The notes beneath the pieces are model-generated. The model was given only the letters and a program-made list of their open reading frames with translations. It made no database searches and was not told the DNA's origin. The translations under genes and the position numbers were made by a program. A DNA stretch of 64,000 bases, from positions 10,001-74,000 of the forward strand of contig JAXRKP010000284.1 in assembly GCA_037039925.1 (NCBI GenBank), in the 5' to 3' direction. This DNA is from Doris montereyensis (taxonomy: Eukaryota > Mollusca > Gastropoda > Nudibranchia > Dorididae). Below are positions 51,301-60,657 of the stretch, one piece after another; the first letter of the stretch is position 1; every line of letters begins with the position of its first letter.

Positions 51301-51432
51301 AAGTTTAATTTCATATCCACATTGAATCAGTTCATCAAGTATCGCTTTGAAATATGCCCCGATGGTATTTTAACAACAAAATAGATTCATATAAAATGTC
51401 CAGCCCCTCACTTACCGTGCGAAAGCTGCCAT
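40880..51432 (-). CDS. SDHC: Succinate dehydrogenase cytochrome b560 subunit (split gene)
   Basis: SDHC anchors complex II in the inner mitochondrial membrane and contributes to heme b and ubiquinone binding. Exons on the - strand are 51432-51416, 46143-46098, 44428-44321, 42815-42754, 42331-42167 and 41003-40880. The protein begins MAAFAR, has a basic presequence without acidic residues ([14 protein letters not shown]), then [20 protein letters not shown] and LTIYK (family signature). SISNR with downstream G follows, then LPGDF, an LRHFVWDAG-like segment (family: H..NGIRHL.WD, heme histidine) and a final membrane helix ending IKPSAM. Total about 170 residues, as in the family. Frame corrections of about one base are needed between the first two exons, within 42167-42331 and at the start of the last exon. 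It is tail to tail with ATP6V1A and head to head with MCRS1. Confidence 0.88.
41085..41215 (+). mobile_element. SINE family B (sense orientation)
   Basis: A-box-like GTGGCGGTCGGTTAGGC and B-box-like GAGTTCGAATCC, then TGTGTTCCTTGGGGGAAAGA and TTTTCCCCACT. It is the only clear + strand copy of the family and shows its tRNA-like head best. An inverted SINE A piece follows at about 41225-41280. Confidence 0.75.
41860..42130 (-). mobile_element. SINE family A, inverted
   Basis: On + it reads TTGATTTGATTAGATGTACC (tail), AACGACTACGGTGATCTCAG, GAGATCTTTAATGCGCAC, GTGATCTGCACATGGGACC, CTCAAACCCACTACC and TTGCCTCTGGACTACAGAG, the reverse order of family A. It lies next to the SDHC exon at 42167. Confidence 0.8.
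42167..42331 (-). CDS. SDHC: SDHC second membrane-helix exon
   Basis: Acceptor CTGGCCAG and donor GTAAGT. It reads [16 protein letters not shown], then [18 protein letters not shown]. The terminal H-F-x3-LRHF is only readable in another frame, so an indel lies near 42190. Confidence 0.84.
42754..42815 (-). CDS. SDHC: SDHC first membrane-helix exon
   Basis: Acceptor TCACCACAG and donor GTGAGA, 62 bp. It reads [20 protein letters not shown], matching the SI-x-(H/N)-R-x-x-G ubiquinone-site region of the family, and is in phase with both neighbours. Confidence 0.82.
43020..43215 (-). mobile_element. SINE family B
   Basis: TAGCACTTGTACCCATTTGC, ACCCGGGTCAAGTGAGG, GGCTAGGATTCGAACC and GAGACCTCATGATCC. 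It is the inverted form, truncated at the distal side. Confidence 0.75.
43660..44250 (+). mobile_element. Composite LINE 3' fragment (family 1 interrupted by family 2)
   Basis: The family 1 C-terminal region (AAAATCAGAAACACAACAAT, GATGGCTTGGACATGTAAAT) runs to about 43900. A different LINE 3' end follows (GGATTGGACACACCTCGGG, GGCCTATAGATGCTC, AAGCAAGTAAGTAA). Family 1's terminal CCCATACACCGGAAGATAGA and (AAAG)n tail then reappear at 44205-44250. The order suggests a nested insertion. Confidence 0.7.
44321..44428 (-). CDS. SDHC: SDHC exon with [12 protein letters not shown] signature
   Basis: Acceptor CTGCAG and donor GTGAGT. It reads [20 protein letters not shown] then [13 protein letters not shown]. 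This is the strongest family match in the gene. Confidence 0.93.
44725..45615 (+). repeat. 45-bp minisatellite derived from SINE B terminus
   Basis: About 20 near-identical units of AAAGTTCCTTCAAGGCCATA, AATGACCCATGGAATGGG and AGATAAG. The unit matches the terminal part of SINE B, and a SINE B body continues directly from the last unit at 45615. Because 45 is divisible by three, - strand frames stay open as a 15-residue repeat with no family match. Confidence 0.95.
45615..45775 (-). mobile_element. SINE family B
   Basis: It continues from the minisatellite with CTTATCCCAGTTTTTCTATA, AAGCTAGCGTTTGTACTCAT, TTGCACCATGGGCGAGTGGG and TTTCCCAAGGGACACA. Truncated before the tRNA-like end. Confidence 0.75.
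45805..46020 (+). repeat. ~112-bp direct duplication
   Basis: GCAACAACGATAACACAAAT and AAACTCGTAAGTGAAATGTC occur in two tandem copies with TTGTACTTTTTATTCTATAT. It lies about 80 bases from the SDHC exon at 46098. Confidence 0.9.
46098..46143 (-). CDS. SDHC: SDHC transit-peptide exon
   Basis: The - strand acceptor TTCTAG and donor GTAAAGG flank 46 bp. In the frame that splices correctly into the 44428 exon it reads [14 protein letters not shown], a typical basic mitochondrial presequence. Confidence 0.7.
46300..46860 (+). repeat. ~80-bp tandem repeat, seven units
   Basis: Units contain ACCATTAGTAAAGCTCTCTA, CAAATATGTTTGGTAAAGAA and AACAAAACAGTGGTCTCC. They are almost identical apart from the A-run, which implies recent amplification. 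The array abuts SINE B at 46885. Confidence 0.96.
46880..47165 (-). mobile_element. SINE family B
   Basis: TCTTTCAAGGCCATTACGTC, GGTTTGTATGGTGTGAGGC, GATAATATCCAGCTCCCGGA, CATTTGCATCTGGGTCG, CCTTCCCAAGGAACA and CGAACCCAGGACCACATGG, in the order of family B. Confidence 0.78.
47690..48235 (+). repeat. Interspersed segment, copy 1 (no LINE)
   Basis: It is collinear with 52800-53023 joined to 56393-56790. Shared marks are ATGGTCCATCC, GACTTTAAGAGATAGCAAAG, CATGTTTTTCAGTCAAGG, TAGTGACGCAA and TTCTCAATAAGATGTGAAG. It lies in SDHC intron 1 and keeps the uninterrupted junction where copy 2 carries LINE C. Confidence 0.85.
48243..48340 (+). repeat. (GA)n microsatellite
   Basis: About 95 bp of GA repeat. 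It is (TC)n on the sense strand of SDHC. A shorter GA run sits at the equivalent place in copy 2 (56800-56820). Confidence 0.95.
48400..50200. other. SDHC intron 1, mostly unrecognised
   Basis: No exon is found. The end (49900-50110) resembles 52500-52670 (GTTAAATGTAGCTAA, ATAAATGTTG, AAGAATCTG), so it is part of a repeat also present upstream of SDHC. Confidence 0.45.
50449..50613 (+). pseudogene. Acidic N-terminal remnant of a piggyBac transposase
   Basis: ATG at 50449, stop at 50611-50613. The 54-residue frame is acidic, with [13 protein letters not shown] and [10 protein letters not shown]. Acidic N-termini ahead of the catalytic domain are common in piggyBac transposases. The DDD catalytic region is absent. 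The assignment depends on position within the element. Confidence 0.5.
50635..50725 (+). repeat. ~23-bp repeat inside the piggyBac element
   Basis: About four units of GGGAAGTGGGCGTGACAGAG, directly after the remnant frame, where internal transposase sequence would have been. Confidence 0.9.
51416..51432 (-). CDS. SDHC: SDHC first coding exon
   Basis: The ATG (51432-51430) is followed by MAAFAR and a consensus donor GTAAGTG. The 17-bp coding exon would join the next exon one base out of frame as written, so either a base is missing or another acceptor is used. Placement rests on strand, donor quality and a plausible transit-peptide start. Confidence 0.6.
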
Positions 51433-52500
51433 CTTTTGTTTACGTAAAGTGCTTTAGTAACCATCAAGTCAAAAAGAGCTACAAATAATATTTGAGAGTC
51501 ACATGATTTTAAACTCACTATCGATCATAAAATGTGAGGTTACAGAAATAACGTTTATTTATCAAAGTGGCACAGTGAAGTGAAGACATTAGTGACAACT
51601 CTATTAAAGAAAACAAAAAATTCCTTTTCCCCTCCCGACGAATTTCTACATCTTGTAGTTAATCACTATTGAACGTTTCTTTAGTTGATAGACATCCTCA
51701 TTATAATGTGTACTTCATATTATGGTATCGACTCTGACGCACTCTTGTTTGTAAAAGATTTAATTTTAACCAAGAGTCAAGAGTTCATCGAGTTCAGCGC
51801 AATGGACGCCATGAAGATGAAGTGACTCAAGACATTTAAAGCTTCTTAATCAGTTTGAAAACAAAAATTGAATGCAATCACATTGGTTAAATTTCTTACT
51901 TTTGTTTAGAGAGGTAGGTGAGGATATATTTTATGAGCAATTGTATTAATATCTTTGTAGATATCTATTTTATTGACCTATTTCATAACGATATTAGCTC
52001 ATCGTCCACTATTCAATATTATATATGTCTACAACTCAATTATTTAATGCACTCATCAACACATTGCTCTCACTCAATCAGGTTTGAGGTCTCTCTATTA
52101 ACTCATATTTGTAAGTTCAATGTTGACTTTGAAATTCCGTTCCTCTCTTGACTCTACGAAGACCATCTTCCACAATTCCAAGCACCTGTAGTCTGTAGAC
52201 TAGTTTAGTCTCCCCCACACAGTACACTACACACCAACACCACTTTCTAAACTTTCTATTTGACTAGATCTATCTCTATGCTATCACTCATATCAGAGTT
52301 ATGATTTAATCATTTGTCCCGTTGTCTTAGTCTTATTAAATTTATTATCTCCCATTGCTATATACCTGTTAAGACGGCTTCCTCTGTGATGATCACAATA
52401 ATAATAGATTTGATAAAAATACTTGGAACATTTCCAATTTATTGAGCTTGGTTTTTGGGTTAAAAGTTCTTAAAGTGGTGCAACATCAAGACGGCTACAA
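51433..52500. other. SDHC upstream region
   Basis: AT-rich, no exon recognised. It should contain the SDHC 5' UTR and promoter; I see no clear core element to place. Confidence 0.35.
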
Positions 52501-52799
52501 CACATCAGTACAGCTGTTTAATGTGTCTGTTAAAAGTTCTCTTTATTTCAATTACAAAAGCTCTCATTACAGTGAAAATAAATGTTGAACAATAACTAAC
52601 AAGAATCTGATGTGATCATAATAGATAGTGAGTGGTTGTTAAGCTGTTAAATGTAGCTAAGCTAAATGTTACAGTGACCGTGTTGATGAGGGAAATTTGT
52701 GACATTCCTTGGCATCGACCAATAAAAGTACACAGTTATTATGATATTATAACAAATGATTCTATTTGTTCCAAAGATAATTTCGTTTAGAGCTTCCCA

Positions 52800-55700
52800 T
52801 AGATGATTTATTGACACTTGGCAGGTATCATATAATGGTCCATCCCCATTTTCCTCTTTTGTCAAAATGTACATTATATTTCTTACAAGTTATATTTCTT
52901 ACAAGTCTTATTTACCATGTTAAAAGCTTAGAACCTGGGGATTCCAGAATGACTTTAAGAGATAGCAAAGCACTGTGAGGCTTGGTAAATTAGCGTAATT
53001 CATGTTTTTTCAGTCAAGGGACACTTCTTTCTTTCTTTATCAGTTCCCATTCTACCTTTCGGTGTATGGGTTCAGATGCCCGAGATGATCTATCTCCAGG
53101 ATGACCTTTCCTGGTATTTTCTGTTTGCTTCCAAAAAAGTTAAATTTCTATGCTTCAATGCCTCTTTTATATCTTCTTTTCACTTTCTCCGAGGTCTGCC
53201 TTTTGGTCTTTTACCTTGACTTAAGCACTGTACACTGATTTAGCTATTATATTGTCATTCATTCTGTTTACATGCCCAAACCATCTCAATTGATTTGTTT
53301 CTATCTTAGTTTTTATGCCATCTGCTTTGGTTTGATCTCTTTTTGTTGTGTTTCTGATTTTGTCTCTTTAGTTTTCCTACTCTTCTTAGATATTTCATTT
53401 TCAGCTTACCTGTACTCTACTGTATTCCTATACTGTCTAAGGTCCAGTTTTCGCTGCCATAGAGAGAGTAGGAAATAAACTGTATTGTATCTCTGCCATT
53501 TTGGTTTTTGTTGATAATTCTGCTTACCTATAAATGCCTTTCCTAGATGGTTATATATTGCATTGCACTTGCCTTTTTGATTTCTGGCTGATTTCTTTCT
53601 CTTAGTTTTACCTATGAATTAATCATTACTCTAGGTAATTGTAGCTTTGAGCTTGTTCTAAATTCTCCCTGCCCAATTTAAGATTTTGTGTTTTAGCTCT
53701 AGTTACTAGCATTGTTTTGGTTTTCTTTGCATTTAATCTCATTCCTTTATTTAGTTCATTGTTCATAATGTTGATATTCAACTGGAGGTCACTTTCTGAT
53801 TTTCCAAACAGAGCTAAATCATCGGTAAATGAAAGGATTGATACATTTTTACTGGTTTGAGCTTCCACATACCTACATTCATTTTCTTCATTTTTGGAGA
53901 TGTCTTTGCGACTGAATCCATAAATATGATAAACAAAAGAGGACTTAGGATACAACCTGTCTTACTCTATATCTACATCAAATTCTTCTGATACATTTCC
54001 AGCTACCTCTCACTGCACATGTTGGTTTCTTGTAAGAACTTTTAATGGCTTCTATTAAATTTTGCTCTACATTGTGTTCTTTTAAGGAATGATCCTCCCT
54101 CCTCACAGTGTCAAATGCCTTTTCTAAGTCAATAAAACACAGGTGCAAGTCAATGTTTCTCTCAAGGAATTTTTCTATTATTTGTCTGATTGTAAATATG
54201 TGGTCTTGTAACACTTTTTCCTGGTCTAAATCCACTCTGATGCTCTTCAGTCTGATCCTCTACTCTTTTCCTTAGTCTCATTTCCAGAATCCTGGCATAT
54301 ACTTTTCCTGGAACGCTAAGTAGTGATATCCCTCTATAGTTTGAGCATTCCATAGTTGATCCTTTCTTATGTATTGGTACTTCCATTCCCTTTTCCAGTC
54401 ATCTGGCGCTTGTTTGGACTTCCATGCTTGTTGGCATTTGCATGTAGTAGTTTGTCAGCCTCTCTCCCTTGGGTTTTAATCATTTCTGGATAAACTTGAT
54501 CTGCTCCTGGGGCCTTTCCTAATTTCTGCTTTTCTTATAGCTGTTTGATTTCTTCCATTGATATTCTACATCTTCAGCTGTCTCCTCTGGATTACTTGAT
54601 AGTGATACTCTTACTAATTGATCTTTACTCCTTGTTTCATACGTTCTGGGGGGATTATGTAATTGGTGAAAATGCTTTCTCCATGTTTCCATGATTTCGC
54701 TGTCTTCTTTTCATTATTTCTCCTTTGACATTCTTAATTTGTCGTATTGGGTATGCTTTAGTCTTTCTCATGCTCTTCATTGCCCCCAGAACAGCTTTTC
54801 ATTTCCTTGATAGTTTTCTTGGAGTCTTTGTCCAAACTCTTCCCATTGTTCCTGTTTGGCTTTCCTCACTTCTTCTTGGCGATAGTTCTTTTATTCACAT
54901 AATCTCTTCTATCCTCTGGTCTCTTTGTTTGCAAGTATTTCTTCCAGGCATCCTTCTTTTCTTTGATCTTAATCTTGACATTTTCTTTCCACCATGCTGT
55001 TCTTTTTCTATCTCCTTTGATTTGTTTCCTACCGTAGACCTCTTCAGTACAACTGAGAGTGTTTCTTTATACATCTGCCACTTTTCTTCTATTGTGCTAT
55101 CTTTCAGATATATCTGTCTTTCACTGATAAATCTTTTTATCTTAGATTGATATACCTGTTTTACCTCTGGTTTATTTAGTTCCTCTATTTTGAGTTTAGA
55201 AGCTTTCTTCTCTTTCCTTTTCTGTTTGTTTTCCTCAGTCAGTAATCTCTTTTTGGCAATCACTAAATGATGATCACTAAATATTTCTGCTCCTCTGTTT
55301 ACTCTTGCATCCAATGTACTGTAAAAAGGGAGCTGCTAACTATTATGTAGTCTATTATTGACTTTTCACACCTGTCTTCATTTACTCTTGTATATTTGTT
55401 AATTTGTGGATATCTTTATGAGGAAAAAAGTGTTTGCTATTTTCATGTTATTCTTTAGGCAAAAATCTATTAGTATCTCTCCATTTGGAGAAGTTGTCTC
55501 TCCTTCATTACCTATTACTCCTCCTGGTGTTTCTATATTGTTGCCTACTCTAGCGCTTAAATTTCTTAAAATCATTAGTTCCTGTTTGTGTTTAAGATTC
55601 TCTGCAGCTAGTTGTGAATCGTTTTGAAGGTATCTTTTTCTTCCTTAGTGGCGTCTTCGTTTGGTTCATAAGTTATTAATAATTTAATTTCTCTTCCTTT

Positions 55701-56790
55701 TGGTTTAATATTTACCTCTAATAGCTGGGGCTTATAAATTTCCAACTCTCTAGTAGCTTTTCATGCCTTTTATGCATTAGGAGGCCTACTCCTGCTCTAG
55801 CTCTATCTTGGACACCTACACCTGAGGAGATCAAAATATGATTCGGTCCTACATTTTCTATTCCTTGTCCTTTTTTCTTTGTTTCTGTAATGGCCAAAAT
55901 ATCTACTTTGAATTTTTCCATTTCTTCAACTAATTCTAACTCTTTTTCCATTTATTGCCCTAACGTTCCATGTTCCAAAATCACAGTCCGTGTTCGTTTC
56001 CAAGTTCATTCTTCCAAAGATCAAGCCGGTTATATTTCTTTGACTTCTCTGAATCAGGTTGTTTTGGATAAGCAGGGGATTAGCCCACTGTACCTAGGTA
56101 GATGGTGGGGCTGCCACCTTGAGGCCCCCTACCAAGCCTTATTATTTCCTAGCAGGGTTAACTCCCTTAGCCTTTGATCATTCAAGACAGGTCTGCAAGG
56201 CATCAGGTTGTTTTCTATCAGGGTTAACTCCCTAGTCTTGGTCATTCAAGACAGGCCTGCAAGGCAGCAGATTGTTTTCTGTCAGGTTAACTCCCTTAGC
56301 CTTCGGTCAACCAAGACCACCTGCTGCAAGGCAGCAGGAGACTCGTGGAGATCATCTACTCCCCGTACAGGTGCTTACCTGTCCACTGCCCGGTCAAGAG
56401 ACATAACTGTCAAATTCTTGGTCGCGCACAGTGACGCAATGTTGGGTGGTACTGCCCAGGTCTGTCGACTGCCAGTTTCTCTGGTTTATTTAGTGACGCA
56501 ACGCTTTGGGCATCTGATTTGGAGAGATCCTTAGTTCTCAATAAGATGTGAAGTTTGTGTTCAGTGACACCTCAGGCGTGAAGTCCACGAGAGCAGTGCC
56601 TTACCGCTGATGATTCACGTGTCCTCGGATCGTGTGGGTGGATGACAACCGATACTTTTTTGTCCTGTTTTCTTAAAATTCTGTGATTATACGCCTTTCT
56701 TTTGCATTCTCTTTTATGCATTATGGGTATATCGGTGTGCCATTCTGCTAAATACGAACGAGTGAGGATGCGACAAGTATAGGCCGACAT
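52800..56790 (+). repeat. Interspersed segment, copy 2 (interrupted by LINE C)
   Basis: 52800-53023 and 56393-56790 together match copy 1 at 47690-48235. The LINE lies exactly between them. Confidence 0.85.
53024..56392 (-). mobile_element. LINE C: RTE-like non-LTR retrotransposon, nearly full length
   Basis: On the - strand from 56392: a 5' region with tandem ~65-bp monomers (56110-56345), then an endonuclease N-terminal part with KVDILAITETKKKGQG (55718-55951). Then follow reverse transcriptase pieces: MECSNYRGISLLSVPGKVYA and EHQSGFRPGKS (54162-54386), LCFIDLEKAFDTV (53978-54235), LSFTDDLALFGKSESDL (53626-53955). The C-terminal LRWFG segment and (AAAG)n tail end the element. Frames are broken, and the FADD box reads FTDD here, so it is inactive. 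11-bp duplications GTCAAGGGACA (53013-53023) and GTCAAGAGACA (56393-56403) flank it. Confidence 0.92.
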
Positions 56791-57093
56791 TTGCCAATAG
56801 AGAGAGAGAGAGAAAGAGACAGAAACGCAATGACACTAATGACCTTCTAATCGAAAAAGAAAGCGATCTTGCCGACAATTTTGATAAATAGGTTTCTTTC
56901 TTCACAAAAACTTCTTCTTCAGGTCTAAAGGTAGCTGAGTTGACTTTAGACCACTCTAGATTTAAGTGTAGTCTGTAGTGTAATGTAAAACCAGAACAAA
57001 CACATTACTGTCAAACACATTACTGTACTGCACTGTGAAATAGACAGGATCATCAGACAGCTACGTTTTCATTTTTAAGCCGCATTAATGAAT

Positions 57094-57236
57094 TGAAGGG
57101 GTCATTTCAATAGTGTGCCTTAGAAGTCACAATTACATCATTCAGAGAAAAAATGACAAAAAAACATAGGATTATCTTTCTATCTCGTTTTTCACGAAAG
57201 TGGACGTAGGCACAGTATTGAATTGAACCCTTTAAT
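57094..57236. mobile_element. MITE with terminal inverted repeats, copy 3
   Basis: The left end is GGTCATTTCAATAGTGTGCC and the right end GGCACAGTATTGAATTGAAC. It is the shortest copy, and the interior retains GTCACAATTACAT as in copy 2. Confidence 0.75.
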
Positions 57237-57239
57237 TTG

Positions 57240-58402
57240 GTCTCAAATCAATAGTTTTTTTGTTGCTCTTTACTTGACAAATGCTAGCGACAACTTCATC
57301 ACAAGTCTAAAAAGCCAAAGTGTTGAACATTTCTGGGGGGAAAGTATGAGTTAGCGCACTCTAGCACCGCCAGCACTTTGTACCGACACGATTACAATCT
57401 CTAGCTTATACTTATGCTTGACAAGCATGCCCGTAGACAGTGCCGATTATGATTACTCTTTTTTCCCACGCTTTTTTTTTTTTTTTCAACGATGAACTAC
57501 ATTATAATAGGTTTCTGGGTGCAGGGTGATATCAAGTACCGGTACAGTATTCGATACTTAGGTTAGCCGGCTTTTCATTACAGATCTAATGACCGGAAAT
57601 GAAGGAATGGGTAACAATTAACAATGAAACAGTTTCATGGATTGCAGGGCAAAACAATCTTTTTCCAACAATTAAAATACTGATTTGACCCAAGAGTTTA
57701 TAATTCACTAAGAATCTAAAGGCCGCTATTTGAAATCTACATAGATGTGAAATTTGGAGGTTTTTTGGGTGCAGTGGTTCCTGCGTTTTGAGCAGTTAAA
57801 GTTTGAGATGTACAGCTTTATTGGGCATGATGCGCGATGGATCATTACATTAAAAGGGAGCAGTCCCCGATCTTCCAGCATTACAAACTGGCTCTTGCAT
57901 ATGTGTGTTCCTAAGTTGTCTCCCTTTATTATTACTTCCGGATGTATAAAAAGTAATGCTGACCATAGCCACAAGTTGAAAATACACTATGCGGTGCTAA
58001 AGTATTATATATATATATGAGTGATAATGGGAACACAGGGGAGGGGATTCTGTTTCTATTTCTTTTATAGTGCAGTTGAGTGAGGCAAGCCCTAGTTTTA
58101 TAAGTAGATGATTAGTTGTTTTATTTGTTTTAACAGAATTTTAGAAATAATACACATGATTCCAAAGGGATTACTATTATGCTGCTTTTTTATCTATTCA
58201 TAATGAGTTCAATTTCTATTGAAATTTTGCCTTGAACCTCACCAAAATCTGTCCCTGCGTTCTGCCGAGGCAGTGTGCACTCAGGCCTCATTTTCCCGAG
58301 GTTTTTTGTTTTGTTTATTATCCCTGAAATATAGTTCATGAATGCGAATCTGTTGAAGCGTTATTAAGTTTTTCTCTTATAATTGTCTTCTATTAAACAC
58401 AG
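57240..58402. other. Intergenic and probable MCRS1 5' region
   Basis: No exon recognised before the acceptor at 58402. An upstream non-coding MCRS1 exon probably exists but cannot be placed. Confidence 0.35.
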
Positions 58403-58622
58403 AAATGGAAACTTCAGAATCCATCGACGTATCCATGCCTACCACAACAAGCCAAGACTTGGCCAACCAATCCGGAACCAGCGATGACTCAAACTTGTCT
58501 TTACCTTCCACGCCTGGCCCTGGCGATGTCACCTCACCTGCAGCAAGTGGTTTGAGTGTCATGCCCGCTCCTAAAATACAGGCGCCACCACGGTCTCGGA
58601 GACTTCCCATAGGAGATGCCAG
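58403..58622 (+). CDS. MCRS1: MCRS1 first coding exon
   Basis: The acceptor AAACACAG ends at 58402 and the donor GTTTGT follows 58622. It encodes METSESIDVSMPTTTS and continues as a serine/threonine/proline-rich tail ending RRLPIGDAR. It has low conservation, as expected of this N-terminus; it is assigned by linkage to the next exon. Confidence 0.7.
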
Positions 58623-58680
58623 GTTTGTTTCTTCTTCTTCTTCTTCTTCTTCTTCTTCTTCTTCTTCTTCTTCTTCTTCT

Positions 58681-58712
<32 letters not shown>

Positions 58713-60614
58713 CCTTGTCGTTCCACATCAATCAGTCTTGACTTCTTGAAAAAAAAAAATCTTAGATTCTGAGATTTGGCAAAAGTTTTGAAAACAACAA
58801 TTAGGTCTTTGAGATGTCATAAATAACATCTTGTAGTTCATGGAGCAATCATGATCTGCCCATATTTATTTCATTATGAAGAAGACTTTACGTATAGAGA
58901 GAAATTAAGGAATGTTTGTACGATGTGAGAAATGAGTGGGCTGATGGTATAACCCCATATCGTCGGGGGATCTCGGTAGTCCAGAGGCAAGGTGTCGGCC
59001 TCTCAACCAAAGGACAGTGGATTTGAGCCCGAGTTGAAAAATGTTTCCTCGTTTTTGAAAAACAGTGCTCCAATTAAAACTTTCCGATTCGTTTGTAGTC
59101 AAGTTCTATGAGTTCTTAAAAATGTCTAAGAAATCAACCAACCAGAATGCTCCAATTAAAACTTTCCGATTCGTTTGTAGTCAAGTTCTATGAGTTCTAG
59201 CCTAAAAATGTCTAAGAAATCAACCAACCAGAATGCTCCAATTAAAACTTTCCGATTCGTTTGTAGTCAAGTTCTATGAGTTCTAGCCTAAAAATGTCTA
59301 AGAAATCAACCAACCAGAATGCTCCAATTAAAACTTTCCGATTCGTTTGTAGTCAAGTTCTATGAGAATTGAAGTTTTACTTGTGTTTCTTAAAATATCT
59401 AAATGTGACTTGGGCACATATTATGTTATATTATGCAATTGACAGTATGACACATACTACTATTTTCTTTTCCCCCTCCACCTTAGCAACTTGATTCCCG
59501 CCAGAGGAGCTCCACGCGTTCCATCAAACGGAAAAAATTTGACGATGAGCTGGTGGAGAGCAGCCTTGTCAAGACGGAACGCAGCAGCGGCCGGGTGAAG
59601 GGATCCACTCGTCTCGTCACCGTCGTCCCGTCCTTGGTGCCCGGAGGTCACGTGACCCAGGTTCACAGCCAAGCGAGTCTGGCTCCGACCCGGCCCCCGT
59701 CGCTCTGGTGGCTGTTCCGCCCCGTCGCAGTCACCGCGGGTGACGTTAGTACATCGCTTCTGTTCCAACCTCTGCGCTCCCACCGTGGTGTCTGTGTCTG
59801 CCCAGAGTCAGACGAACGTGAACCCGTGAAGCCAAAGGTACGTGCACCTCTGTCTGACATTTTATGGAAGGAGTGGTGGAGAAAGTGCGGACGTTTTTTT
59901 GTGCTGTTGAGATCTGTCTTTTATTGCTTTGACACTGGAGAGAGTTCACCATGAGTTGAAATATTTGTGTGTGTTGTTGTTGTGTGTGCTTTTCCTTGTG
60001 AAGCTCCATGGTTTGTGTGATTGCATTTAATAATAATAATAATAATGATATTAATAATTAATTTCTATAGCGCCCATTCCCATCTTACGACAGCTCTTGA
60101 CGCATAATTATATATACAGAGTAAAAACATGAGCAATGTACATATAAAAAATACATGAAAATGTAATATTATTTGTAGTGGTGTATGGTACATAAATTGA
60201 AACTGAATAATAAAAACTTACTTTTCATCTAAGCAGCATCGTATAATTTCAGGTGTTTTTTTAACGTGTCAAACATAGATCGCATTGACAGCGGAAGATA
60301 ATTCCAGACGTGACGACCTGCGTATTTAAAAGGGCGCAGTGACAGTTTTGTCAGGCCTTTTCTTTGGGGAAACGCTTAGCAGACACTGATAGGTAGATTT
60401 CAGTTGGCGAGATGGAATATAACCAGAGATCGGATCTTTAAGTAATTTGGAGCTCTATTTTTAAATTTGTAAATTGTTTTGATTCTTAAATCCTTTTGTT
60501 GCTTTTGATTGTACTATTTCTATCTTTGAAGTAACCCTGTCCACCGAAGCGGTGATCTCAGGGTTTGTACAGCGTCGTCGAGCACCTTTGGTGGATGTCA
60601 GGCGCTCTATAAAT

Positions 60615-60657
<43 letters not shown>

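Noticed and set aside
58534..58731. Poly-Arg/Lys minus-strand frame
   Set aside because: Antisense of the TTC microsatellite next to the MCRS1 donor.
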